In this document: positions 50,735-58,998 of the stretch, in pieces | Layout of the letters: every line of letters begins with the position of its first letter | Position numbering within the stretch: position 1 is the first letter of the stretch | Source: UBA8752 sp042095055 | GTDB taxonomy: Bacteria > Bacteroidota > Bacteroidia > Flavobacteriales_D > Sanyastnellaceae | Direction: 5' to 3' | DNA length: 64,000 nt | Assembly: GCA_042095055.1 (NCBI GenBank) | Contig: JBELBZ010000007.1 | Span: 20,710-84,709, forward strand | Notes under the pieces: model-generated | Seen by the model: the letters and a program-made list of their open reading frames with translations, nothing else | The model's database searches: none | What the model was told of the DNA's origin: nothing | Program-made: the position numbers and the translations under genes

Positions 50735-53611
50735 ATGACTCAAACCTGGCGACCCTCCCTTTGCTTGTCTGTGTTGACCCTGTTGTTTTCGGCCTTACAG
50801 GGCCAAAACAGCACCGTAAACATCACTGTTGATGGACTCGCTGCGGGCGATGTTGCCGCATTGACCCTGGAACGCGGTGTCGGCGGATTGTTTGACGCTA
50901 CAGTGATCGGGCAAGGTGTGGATGTTCCTGTGCCGCATTCTTTTGAAGTAGAGGCTGGTCCGTGGATGTTGTCCTTGGATGCGCTGGGCTACATCACTCC
51001 TGCTGCACAAACCATAGAGGTCGATGGAACGGTGAATGTGACCTTGGATGTCGCCGCACTCCAAGGTGACAGCAGCACATATACGTTCACTTGGGAAGAG
51101 GATGGAAGCTTTGCTGGTCATGCTACCGAGTTCGTGCCAGCTGATCCTCCGGTGATCGAAGTGTTGGGCGCCTCGTATGACGTCCCTGCAGGATTCAGCG
51201 CCCAGACCCTCTTTCAGCAATATGGATTTGTCTTGGACGATCAAGAATTGGCATGGACCACAGACGACGCATTTAAACTGCACCAGACCATTTCTTCCCT
51301 GCCGTACCCCCGTGTAAATGCCGATGAGGCGGGAACCCCGGTTGTAGCGGTATGGCGGTTGACGGAGGACATGCTGGACGGCGACTACATGGCAGAGACC
51401 ATCGCCGATACGGAAGTCATCACCATCTCCAAGGATGCCTTCACCTATGCTGCTCCATTGGTTGTCAATTTCGATGGCGATCAAGGGCAATTCTTTAGCC
51501 GCCGATTGTTCAAGGCGCTCCTGTCGCACCTCACCAATGAAGGCTCCAATGCCGGACTTGTCCAAAACATCGCTTCTGAGCGCTACGGCATAGAATTCAT
51601 GACGCCCAGTCCTGAGCTTGAAGACTTGATGAGCGAGACCCAAACGAATTTTCAGCCCTTCCCCGCTTGGGAGAAGCTGCAGATCATGGGCATGCTCGAA
51701 GAATTCCCGGAGGGCATGCGCAAGCAAGACGGATTGTCCAAACTGGTGAGGCGCATCAACGGACAGCCCAACCCCTTCTACCCCACCGCCCCTGCCATCG
51801 CGTGGACGGGCATGGAGACCATTGAGTGGATGGAAAGCGGGTTTGCCAACTTCTCCATGGACTACATCCACCGCTTGATCCTGCACGAAAAGGCCCACTT
51901 CCTATGGGAGTACACCTTTGACGAAGACCTGAGGGCTGACTGGACTTCATTGGGGGAATGGTTTGAAGACCCCAACGCGCCCAGTGGATGGAGCACCACC
52001 CTGACCACCGAATTCGTCAGCGCTTATGCCCACGCCATGAACCCCAACGAGGACATGGCCGAAAGCATCGCCTACTACATCTCAAATCCGCAAGTGCTGA
52101 TGACACATGCGCCAGACAAATACGACTTCATCCGAGATCGCGTGATGCACGGTGCGCGTTATGTGGCGATGATCACGGAGGAATTGACGTTTGAAGTGTT
52201 GAACCTGTTTCCGGATTACACCTACCCTGGCAAAATCGTCGGCACCGATGTTCAGGTCAACGGAAACCCCAGTGATGACAAAGTATTGACCCTGACCATC
52301 CACCTGCACAGCGACGACCCCGCCCAAGATGGGGCCGTGAGTGGGCAGGTCCGGTTTGTCAGCGCAGTAGGTACCATCTTCGATATGTGGCTGTCCCCTG
52401 CAAACGGAAGCAGCGACTCTGTGTTGACGGGCACATTGACCCTCAACAAGCACATGAAGTCCGGGTGGTGGAACTTCGATGGCCTCCACATCTGGGACGC
52501 CGTGGGCAACGACCGCTATGAGAGTCCCGCGACCATCGGTTTGCGTCTGTTCCTCAACAATCCCTTGGAGGACATCACGCCTCCCGAGTACATCGATGAT
52601 TCCTTTGTGATGGAGGAGGTCGCTGGCATCCAAGTCGGGGACGGCACCGACGGCCCTGCAACCGTTGATGGCATTCAAATCGAATTTGATACTTGGGATA
52701 AAATCCCCCTGAGCCGTGGATTGACCCGCATGACCTTTCCCACCATGGATCCAGATTACGGACACCGGTATTCCATGGACATCCAATCGAATGCGTTTGA
52801 GTCCAACGGTTACGAGGAAGTAAAGCACCACGAGATGGTATTGCCTGTCCCCCACTACTTTCCCACGGGTCACTACACTGTCAATTTCTCTGCTGCCGAT
52901 GACGTGGCGGGCAATTCCAGCGCCATCTATTTTACCGGTGACCCCAATTATTCCAATGCTGATGGGGTGCACATCTTCGCCGAAGACCGGGATTCAGTCT
53001 ACATGGAAACGGCCTACCCTGACCTCTTGGCACCTGAGGTGGATTTGAACAGCTTTTCAATTGTGGCCACGCCCAGCAATCCTGACCTTCCCAATGGAGA
53101 AACGCTGGTGGAGTTCACTTTGGCGTTTCAGGACACCAGTGACTTTGATGGATTTGCTTCAGGTGTTCGGGACCTCACGTATACCCTGAGGGATCCTCTG
53201 GGTGATGAATTTCACTTCAGTGCTTGGGAAGAGTTTGGCGGCGCCAACTTCTTTTATGCGGTTTACCCACCTGAAGGCGCGAACACCTGGACCACCACAA
53301 CCTTGACGGCACTTTTGCCGGCAGGTTCTGCGCCCGGAACATGGGGGGTGTCGGCCCTCGCCATTCGAGACCGCGCCCTCAATGTGAAGCGGTACAGCTT
53401 TGTAGAATACGTTCAGTTCGTTTTGGATGTGGCCGATTGTCCCGCTGACCTCGATGGCAACGGCCAAATTGGTGCTCCGGACTTGCTGATGGTGCTCGCT
53501 GAGTTTGGCTGTCTGCAAGACTGTGGAATTGCGGACATCGATGGAAATGACCAGGTTGATGTGGGCGATGCGCTGTTGTTCCTCGCCGACTTCGGATCGG
53601 CCTGCGACTGA
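50735..53611 (+). CDS. secreted HExxH zinc metalloprotease candidate with dockerin-like C-terminus
   Basis: 958 residues. Signal peptide ending near ALQGQ; two Ig/CarboxypepD-like regions in the first 130 residues; a catalytic domain with LILHEKAHFLWEYTF (HEKAH at 384-388) and, about 60 residues on, NEDMAESIAYYISNP, where the glutamate may be the third zinc ligand as in gluzincins. Several beta-sandwich domains follow, and the protein ends with the dockerin-like module (CPADLDGNGQIGAPDLLMVL to FGSACD). I do not recognise the peptidase family; anthrax lethal factor-type folds show a similar arrangement. Probably degrades extracellular protein. Confidence 0.7.
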   Translation: MTQTWRPSLCLSVLTLLFSALQGQNSTVNITVDGLAAGDVAALTLERGVGGLFDATVIGQGVDVPVPHSFEVEAGPWMLSLDALGYITPAAQTIEVDGTVNVTLDVAALQGDSSTYTFTWEEDGSFAGHATEFVPADPPVIEVLGASYDVPAGFSAQTLFQQYGFVLDDQELAWTTDDAFKLHQTISSLPYPRVNADEAGTPVVAVWRLTEDMLDGDYMAETIADTEVITISKDAFTYAAPLVVNFDGDQGQFFSRRLFKALLSHLTNEGSNAGLVQNIASERYGIEFMTPSPELEDLMSETQTNFQPFPAWEKLQIMGMLEEFPEGMRKQDGLSKLVRRINGQPNPFYPTAPAIAWTGMETIEWMESGFANFSMDYIHRLILHEKAHFLWEYTFDEDLRADWTSLGEWFEDPNAPSGWSTTLTTEFVSAYAHAMNPNEDMAESIAYYISNPQVLMTHAPDKYDFIRDRVMHGARYVAMITEELTFEVLNLFPDYTYPGKIVGTDVQVNGNPSDDKVLTLTIHLHSDDPAQDGAVSGQVRFVSAVGTIFDMWLSPANGSSDSVLTGTLTLNKHMKSGWWNFDGLHIWDAVGNDRYESPATIGLRLFLNNPLEDITPPEYIDDSFVMEEVAGIQVGDGTDGPATVDGIQIEFDTWDKIPLSRGLTRMTFPTMDPDYGHRYSMDIQSNAFESNGYEEVKHHEMVLPVPHYFPTGHYTVNFSAADDVAGNSSAIYFTGDPNYSNADGVHIFAEDRDSVYMETAYPDLLAPEVDLNSFSIVATPSNPDLPNGETLVEFTLAFQDTSDFDGFASGVRDLTYTLRDPLGDEFHFSAWEEFGGANFFYAVYPPEGANTWTTTTLTALLPAGSAPGTWGVSALAIRDRALNVKRYSFVEYVQFVLDVADCPADLDGNGQIGAPDLLMVLAEFGCLQDCGIADIDGNDQVDVGDALLFLADFGSACD

Positions 53612-53634
53612 ACATCGGAGACTACCTTCGGGCC

Positions 53635-54675
53635 ATGCGTTTAGTATTTGCCCTCATCTCTCTCTGTGCAGGTCTTGCAGCACAAGCCCAGACCCCAAAC
53701 AACATCGAAGCGGTCGAGTATGACCCCGATGGAAACCGCTGGTTTGTAAGCAATGGCAGCAGCCTGCTCGTCACCGAGGACCAAGGTCAGACGTGGTCAT
53801 TCTTTGGTGAAGCGGTGGCTTCACATGGCATGGAGGTGATGAACGGCGCCCTTTATGCCATCGGAAATAACGTCATCCGTGCGTACGATCTGGCATCAGC
53901 AGAGATCTTGGGATCCCTGGTGATTCCAGGTGTTGGATTTCTCAATGGCATGGGCAACGATGGTGTTGGAAACGTTGTCGTGAGTGATTTTCAAGGGAGC
54001 AGGTTGTATACCGTCAATGCATCAAACCCTGCGGAAATGACATACTCACAGTTGACGGGGAACTTGGGGGAGATCCCCAATGGCATTGTCGTCGACACCG
54101 ACAACAACAGGGCCATTGTCGTGTGCTGGGGAAACAACGCAGACATCCTCGCTGTGGATTTGGAAAGCGGTGAGGTCAGCACCTTGGTCGATGGCTCAGG
54201 TTTGGGCAACCTCGACGGCATTGACGGCGACGGGAGTGGCCAGTATTATGTGAGTTCTTGGTCACCGACCCGGATCACGCGTTACTCTGAGGAATTTTCG
54301 GTTTCAGAAACTGTGGTGACGGGGGCAGCGGGTCTTTCGAGCCCCGCGGACATCAGTTACGCAGTGGGATTGGACACACTGGGTGTCGCCAACTCCGGCA
54401 ACGACATTGTCACTTTCCACGGTTTTGGGGACCCTACGAGCGGTGTGCTCGAAACTTCGCGTTTTACGGCCCTCCGGGCTGGTAATGACATGCTGATTGA
54501 CATGCCCATTGGAAGGATGTTGCACCTCACTGCTTTTGATGCTGCAGGCAGGGTGCTTGTGCAGCGTTCTGAGTTCTTGCCCAGCGGTCAGATGAGCTGG
54601 CCTTGGCCTGTCGCAGGATCATCCGCAGTTGTGGTTCAACTGCGTTCTGGAGCCGACGTCATCGTCCTGCGCTAA
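53635..54675 (+). CDS. secreted beta-propeller protein with degenerate T9SS C-terminus
   Basis: 346 residues. Signal peptide MRLVFALISLCAGLAAQAQ; then NHL/SMP-30-like blades (IEAVEYDPDGNRWFVSN, IPNGIVVDTDNNRAIVV, LDGIDGDGSGQYYVSSW). The last 65 residues (LHLTAFDAAGRVLVQRSEFL onward) resemble a T9SS type A sorting domain in which the initial YPNP motif has been lost. No catalytic residues assigned. It follows the metalloprotease-like gene by 23 bases and ends one base from the convergent DUF2490 gene. Confidence 0.7.
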   Translation: MRLVFALISLCAGLAAQAQTPNNIEAVEYDPDGNRWFVSNGSSLLVTEDQGQTWSFFGEAVASHGMEVMNGALYAIGNNVIRAYDLASAEILGSLVIPGVGFLNGMGNDGVGNVVVSDFQGSRLYTVNASNPAEMTYSQLTGNLGEIPNGIVVDTDNNRAIVVCWGNNADILAVDLESGEVSTLVDGSGLGNLDGIDGDGSGQYYVSSWSPTRITRYSEEFSVSETVVTGAAGLSSPADISYAVGLDTLGVANSGNDIVTFHGFGDPTSGVLETSRFTALRAGNDMLIDMPIGRMLHLTAFDAAGRVLVQRSEFLPSGQMSWPWPVAGSSAVVVQLRSGADVIVLR

Positions 54676-54676
54676 C

Positions 54677-55492
54677 CTACTTGTCCTTCAGTTTTATGCG
54701 GTAACTCCACCGCAGCCCCACCGTCCACTCCACTGCACCTGATAGCCTCAGGTCGTCCAGCCCTGCGTCCACTTCAAACAGGGTCATGCCAGGAGGTGCT
54801 GGGTTGTACCGGCTTTCTATATCACGCTGGATAAACACCTTGAGTTTTTGTCGTTTACCGGTCTTGGTCCCCGTTGCCAGCCGGACCCTCCACGAACCGT
54901 CAGGCTCCCAGCCATCGGGCACCTCAGAGACGAAGCGCTCTATGGACACAGCTGGATCCCACTTGAAGCCTTTGATATTGTACCCAATCTCTCCTTTGAA
55001 GCGCCATGCTGCTTTGGCTGGAACCGCCGCGGGATCGCTGGCGTCTTTGAGTGCGACAGCAGTCTGTTTTTGGTAACGAATTCGGGTTTCAAACTCCCAC
55101 CGGCCTGCATCGAACGATGTGCCATGTTGAACTTGCCACCGCACAAACCGGTCTACGCCTTGAACGTCCCCTTTCCGATCGGGCCGCACAGTGTGTCGGA
55201 TTCCAATACCCAAAGATTGCGCCTTGCTCAGGTCATTCCAACGCGGACTCCACTTGAACTCCAGTTGCTGCAATTGGCGGTCAAATTCCGTGAAGTCGCT
55301 GTTCCACCGCCATTGTTGATTCAATTCCAGAGCTACGGCCTTCACAGGTTTGAAGCCTATTGAAACACCCGTCCACCCTCTCCATTCCGTCGTGTCAGTG
55401 GGGCCTCCTGAACCGGGAGGAGGATTGATGACCTGGGCATGCGCTGCTGCGCATACTGCTGCAAATGCAAGCACCAGCAGGGCACCCTTCAT
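54677..55492 (-). CDS. DUF2490 family outer-membrane protein
   Basis: 271 residues. Signal peptide MKGALLVLAFAAVCAAAHAQ, then strands alternating polar and hydrophobic residues (VALELNQQWRWNSDFTEFDR, RWEFETRIRYQKQ) typical of a small outer-membrane barrel of the DUF2490 type. It ends LRWSYRIKLKDK, without the usual terminal aromatic residue. It is the last gene of a three-gene unit with the VTC and DUF4956 genes; its ATG overlaps the DUF4956 TGA as ATGA. Confidence 0.75.
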   Translation of the reverse strand: MKGALLVLAFAAVCAAAHAQVINPPPGSGGPTDTTEWRGWTGVSIGFKPVKAVALELNQQWRWNSDFTEFDRQLQQLEFKWSPRWNDLSKAQSLGIGIRHTVRPDRKGDVQGVDRFVRWQVQHGTSFDAGRWEFETRIRYQKQTAVALKDASDPAAVPAKAAWRFKGEIGYNIKGFKWDPAVSIERFVSEVPDGWEPDGSWRVRLATGTKTGKRQKLKVFIQRDIESRYNPAPPGMTLFEVDAGLDDLRLSGAVEWTVGLRWSYRIKLKDK

Positions 55493-56088
55493 ATGCCGTC
55501 GTTGGGGTCTATGTGTTCGGAATGGTCTTCGCCTTTGTAAGAAACCTTGATCACCGCGGTTTCTCTGAGCAAGTCCACATTGCCAATCTCGATGCGCTCG
55601 ACATCCTCTCCAATGCGCTCGGCCAAATCTGTGAGAAGCTCGGCCCGCTTGTCCTTTTGCAAATACTCAATGCGATCATAAACCACCCGCTTCGTGACCA
55701 AGTGCTCCACGAACATCAAACGCTCCAGTGCAAAAGCCAGGAACCAAATGGACGCGTTGCCTATGGCCACTGGCCATTCTCCCATGGCACCTGGCGCCAA
55801 GGCGTTCATGACCGCCAAGGCAATGACCACAAACAAATACGTCATCTCGCGAATGGGCACCACATTGGTGCGGTAGCGGATGATACCAAAAATGGCAAAC
55901 AGCCCCAAGGCGAAGGCCAGGTCGAGTTCCACTCCGATCAACATGCGGCACAGCAAGAAGATGGACGAGCTCACCATCATGAAGGTGAACACATAATCCC
56001 GGCGCTTGGCCTTGGATTGGTAGATCATTCGGACGATGATCCAGCAGGATATCAAATTGGCTGCGAAATGCAGTGCGATTTCAGTCAT
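55489..56088 (-). CDS. DUF4956 membrane protein
   Basis: 199 residues from MTEIALHFAANLISCWIIVR. Four hydrophobic segments in the first 125 residues, with the family block LGLFAIFGIIRYRTNVVPIR, then a cytosolic alpha/beta domain (LAERIGEDVERIEIGNVDLL). DUF4956 genes are commonly next to VTC-domain genes, as here (7 bases after the VTC stop). The function is unproved; a role in polyphosphate or another polymer at the membrane is inferred from that linkage. The open frame upstream of 56088 overlaps the VTC gene and was not used. Confidence 0.85.
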   Translation of the reverse strand: MTEIALHFAANLISCWIIVRMIYQSKAKRRDYVFTFMMVSSSIFLLCRMLIGVELDLAFALGLFAIFGIIRYRTNVVPIREMTYLFVVIALAVMNALAPGAMGEWPVAIGNASIWFLAFALERLMFVEHLVTKRVVYDRIEYLQKDKRAELLTDLAERIGEDVERIEIGNVDLLRETAVIKVSYKGEDHSEHIDPNDGI

Positions 56089-56095
56089 GTTGCGG

Positions 56096-56908
56096 TCAGG
56101 CTTGCAGGTCCCCGGCCCAGGACTGTGCATCCATGAGCCTCCGATAAGTCGCAAGGTAAGCGCGGCCCGCGATGTTGCCATCCCTTGCGAGCCGAGCTAC
56201 GGTGTATTTGCTCACCTTGGTCTTTCGTCCAATGACACCCTTTCTGCGGCTCTGGCTCCTGAGCCAAATTTGAATGGGGCTGTAGCGGTCAGGCTTTGGT
56301 TGCTTGACTTCAATCACGGCCAGCCCCTCGAGCAGTGGGGCGTCGGCTTCACCCAAAACCTGCGCATTGAGGCTGCGGTCCACAGTTACCCGTTCAGAGC
56401 GGTTAAAATCCACAAGGGTCGTGCGGTGGAATCCTCCAGAAAGCCGGGGTTCGATGTGTCCTGCGTCCCTCAATTTTTCCCCTAAAAACGCATGGTCTGA
56501 GGCATTGAGGGGCTGGTGAATGTCATGGCCCGTGGCGATGCGTTCTTTGACGGTTCTTCCGCCGGGCAGCCGTTCCTTCACTTCAAGAAATACCAGGCCA
56601 TTGCTGGCATACCGGCGCTTTCTGATTTTCATACGCCGCGCCTTTCCCCTCAAATGGTCCTGTAAGAATTGATCCCCAGGGAGCTCGTAATAGAGGTTGT
56701 CATAACGGCACTGTTCCATTCCTGACACCGAAAGGACATGTGCATGTCCGCTCATGGCTTCTACAAGCTCTGGCAACCAGGATTCTGGCACGACATATTT
56801 GGTGTCAAACCTGCGCATCAATTGAACGGCACCCACGGCGTTCAAATCTGTTTTGGGCAATGCCGTCAAGGCCGCCGCAAGCGCTTTCGTTAACGAATGA
56901 TGATCCAC
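56096..56908 (-). CDS. VTC-domain protein (polyphosphate polymerase-like)
   Basis: 270 residues starting at GTG (no ATG precedes the conserved RRFDTKYVV). The tunnel-fold pattern is present: RYDNLYYELPGDQ, KIRKRRYASNGLVFLEVKER, TLVDFNRSERVTVDRSL, LAVIEVKQPKP and a late KVSKYTVAR. These charged residues line the active tunnel of VTC4, which makes polyphosphate from ATP. Cytoplasmic, probably tethered through the DUF4956 protein encoded next. First gene of the VTC-DUF4956-DUF2490 unit. Nothing is seen in the 61-base gap before it beyond possible promoter sequence. Confidence 0.85.
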   Translation of the reverse strand: MDHHSLTKALAAALTALPKTDLNAVGAVQLMRRFDTKYVVPESWLPELVEAMSGHAHVLSVSGMEQCRYDNLYYELPGDQFLQDHLRGKARRMKIRKRRYASNGLVFLEVKERLPGGRTVKERIATGHDIHQPLNASDHAFLGEKLRDAGHIEPRLSGGFHRTTLVDFNRSERVTVDRSLNAQVLGEADAPLLEGLAVIEVKQPKPDRYSPIQIWLRSQSRRKGVIGRKTKVSKYTVARLARDGNIAGRAYLATYRRLMDAQSWAGDLQA

Positions 56909-56969
56909 AGGTTAATGAATGTACAACGGCACCCTGTTTTTGGTTGCTTCATGCCAAATAAATCAGGGG

Positions 56970-58454
56970 TCATTTGTGTTCGCGTGTGCGCTTTTCTTGG
57001 CCAAGATGCAGCTGATTTAATGCAAAATCCCGCACTTGTTGCGCTGCACCGCGTGGGACGTAATCAAAGCTCCGACCTCCTGCAGCTGTGTGAAATATCA
57101 GGTGGCCAATCTTGCGGCGTTCCAACAGGGCGTTGCGCTTCCATTCAACGCCTTGGAGCTGGCTCATCTTGAGCACGGTTCGGCTGCGCCAAAACCAGCC
57201 TTTTTCCATGACAACGCAGTCGGTATACACCTGCAATCGGTAGGATTCATACCTCCTCCCTGTGGTCCAAAAGACCACCACCAGCCAGGCAACAGCCAAC
57301 ACGAGGTGCCACAGGGTTGGATCAGTCAGCAACAAGAAAGCCGGGATGGATGCTCCAGCCAACAGAAGCCAGCGCAGGCGGCGGGCAGGCTTCACATCAA
57401 AGACAGCTTGGGCTGGCTGTAAGTCAGGGTACAGCGCATCTTGCATGGCCGCCCTGTGAACAGGTTCCATGGCAGGTATGAATACCCTAAGGCCACCTGA
57501 CCCCAAAGCCTGTGCTTGCCGAATGCGCACCGTTTCATATCCCAGCATCCTGCGGATCCAATTGCTCTTCCACTCGGTCATGTGGATTTTGTCAAAAGGG
57601 ACATCGAAAGTATTGCGCCGGAGCAGGCCCATTTGAAGTTTCAGACCATCCTGCCCGAGGGTGCTGTTGAGTTTCCAATACCGCAACGCAGCAGAGCCCA
57701 AGCTGGTGAGTACCCCTACCATTCCCATGACCACAAGGCCGGGGATAAACAGCAATACCGAGGTCAATCCCACAACGGATATGATCCCTGTTGGAACGCC
57801 GTCCAGCCACTGTGCGACCTGTTCCTCCGCCCCCTGAAACAAGGACATGAACAAGGCCAGTCCCAAGAATGCGTTTTTGAAGTGGTTTTGGCTGAGGCCC
57901 ACCTTGAGCAGACCGGTCAGGTTGAGCGAAACCAAGGGCTGTCCGCTGTCCTCATCACGTTCGGCATCAAACTCTGCTTGCTCTTCTTCCAACGGGGTGG
58001 CTTGAAGCATTTTGTCATTCAAGAACTTCTGGAGGATGGCGGCCTCAGACTTTCGAATGGCGACCAACTCCAGTTCACTGCCACTGGAACCTGCAGTGTC
58101 GACTCGGACCCCCGTGAGTCCAAAAACCTGCTGGATCGGGCCTTGAAAGAGCTGTACGGCTTGGATGCGGTCAAAGGGGATTTGGAGACGCTCGCGTTGA
58201 AAAATGCCGCGCTCCACAATCAGTGCGTCCGAGGAAATGTAAAAATGAAAGCGCAAGTAATACAGCAGCGCAAAGGCGCCAACGAGCACCAAGCCCGCAG
58301 GAATCACCAAGAAGTGGTACCACTGCAGTTCTCCAAATGAGGCGCCAATCAGAATGGGCCAAGACGCTTGGACCGACTTCCATGTGAATTGGGCTCCGAT
58401 GATCAACACCCCCAAGGGATGCTGCCGTTTGGGCACATCAAAGCTGGTGCTCAT
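56970..58454 (-). CDS. YdbT-like membrane protein with PH domains (bPH2)
   Basis: 494 residues from MSTSFDVPKRQHPLGVLIIG. Three bPH2/DUF304 domains alternate with hydrophobic hairpins: YISSDALIVERGIFQRERLQ with IPFDRIQAVQLFQGPIQQ, KLNSTLGQDGLKLQMGLLRR with VPFDKIHMTEWKSN, and QVYTDCVVMEKGWFWRSRTV with LKMSQLQGVEWKRN. This is the usual YdbT architecture; the cellular role is unknown. Its ATG overlaps the stop of the YdbS-like gene as ATGA, and the two proteins probably form a complex. Confidence 0.85.
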   Translation of the reverse strand: MSTSFDVPKRQHPLGVLIIGAQFTWKSVQASWPILIGASFGELQWYHFLVIPAGLVLVGAFALLYYLRFHFYISSDALIVERGIFQRERLQIPFDRIQAVQLFQGPIQQVFGLTGVRVDTAGSSGSELELVAIRKSEAAILQKFLNDKMLQATPLEEEQAEFDAERDEDSGQPLVSLNLTGLLKVGLSQNHFKNAFLGLALFMSLFQGAEEQVAQWLDGVPTGIISVVGLTSVLLFIPGLVVMGMVGVLTSLGSAALRYWKLNSTLGQDGLKLQMGLLRRNTFDVPFDKIHMTEWKSNWIRRMLGYETVRIRQAQALGSGGLRVFIPAMEPVHRAAMQDALYPDLQPAQAVFDVKPARRLRWLLLAGASIPAFLLLTDPTLWHLVLAVAWLVVVFWTTGRRYESYRLQVYTDCVVMEKGWFWRSRTVLKMSQLQGVEWKRNALLERRKIGHLIFHTAAGGRSFDYVPRGAAQQVRDFALNQLHLGQEKRTREHK

Positions 58455-58984
58455 CTCCGCGTTCGTGCTTCGATGACTGCCCTCAATGCCTGGGCGTCCT
58501 CGTCTTCTAAACCTGCAATGCGCAAGTTGCCACTCCCTCCCGCCGTGAACAGCTTGAGGTGATTGAGGCCCAATTTCCTGGATACTGGACCTTGGCTCAA
58601 TTCAGAATGTTGGATCATCCCGAAAGGGACCGTTGTGGTGGAGCGAAACAGCCATCCTGCGCGGTAGGTGATGTCCCGCTCCCGCACAGCATAACCCCTT
58701 CTCGGAAAACCCTTCCATTCTTCCAAGAACCACAGCAAGCCAAATGCTGCACCGGCACCCAGAGGCCAGTACCACCCGCTGAATTCAGCCATGTCTTGGT
58801 CACCCCCCACCTTGTACAAGAGGTACGGCGTCAAACAGGCACAGGAATACAAGAACTGAACGCTGCCCCATAGGGCCAGGCGCATGGCCCGGTATTTTTT
58901 GCTGACCTGGTGGAATTCAACATCCTCTATGCGAGGCAATGCAGAGAGGTCCAGTGCAGGGTTGGGTACGTTAGAAATCTCCAT
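58451..58984 (-). CDS. YdbS-like membrane protein with PH domain (bPH2)
   Basis: 177 residues from MEISNVPNPALDLSALPRIE. Two hydrophobic segments (LWGSVQFLYSCACLTPYLLY and WPLGAGAAFGLLWFLEEW) are followed by one bPH2 domain (VRERDITYRAGWLFRSTTTV with PFGMIQHSELSQGP). Smaller partner of the downstream YdbT-like protein. A GTG six codons upstream is possible but would overlap the end of the esterase gene. Confidence 0.82.
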   Translation of the reverse strand: MEISNVPNPALDLSALPRIEDVEFHQVSKKYRAMRLALWGSVQFLYSCACLTPYLLYKVGGDQDMAEFSGWYWPLGAGAAFGLLWFLEEWKGFPRRGYAVRERDITYRAGWLFRSTTTVPFGMIQHSELSQGPVSRKLGLNHLKLFTAGGSGNLRIAGLEDEDAQALRAVIEARTRR

Positions 58985-58998
58985 GTTCGCGGTAGGAC

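Noticed and set aside
50795..51898. A 367-codon open frame on the minus strand
   Set aside because: Lies fully within the HExxH protein gene; its translation has no recognisable motif, and the plus frame has a signal peptide and a metal site.
52082..52972. A 296-codon open frame on the minus strand
   Set aside because: Antisense to the C-terminal half of the HExxH protein; low-complexity shadow without motifs.
57516..58340. A 274-codon open frame on the plus strand
   Set aside because: Antisense to the YdbT-like gene, which has three clear PH domains.
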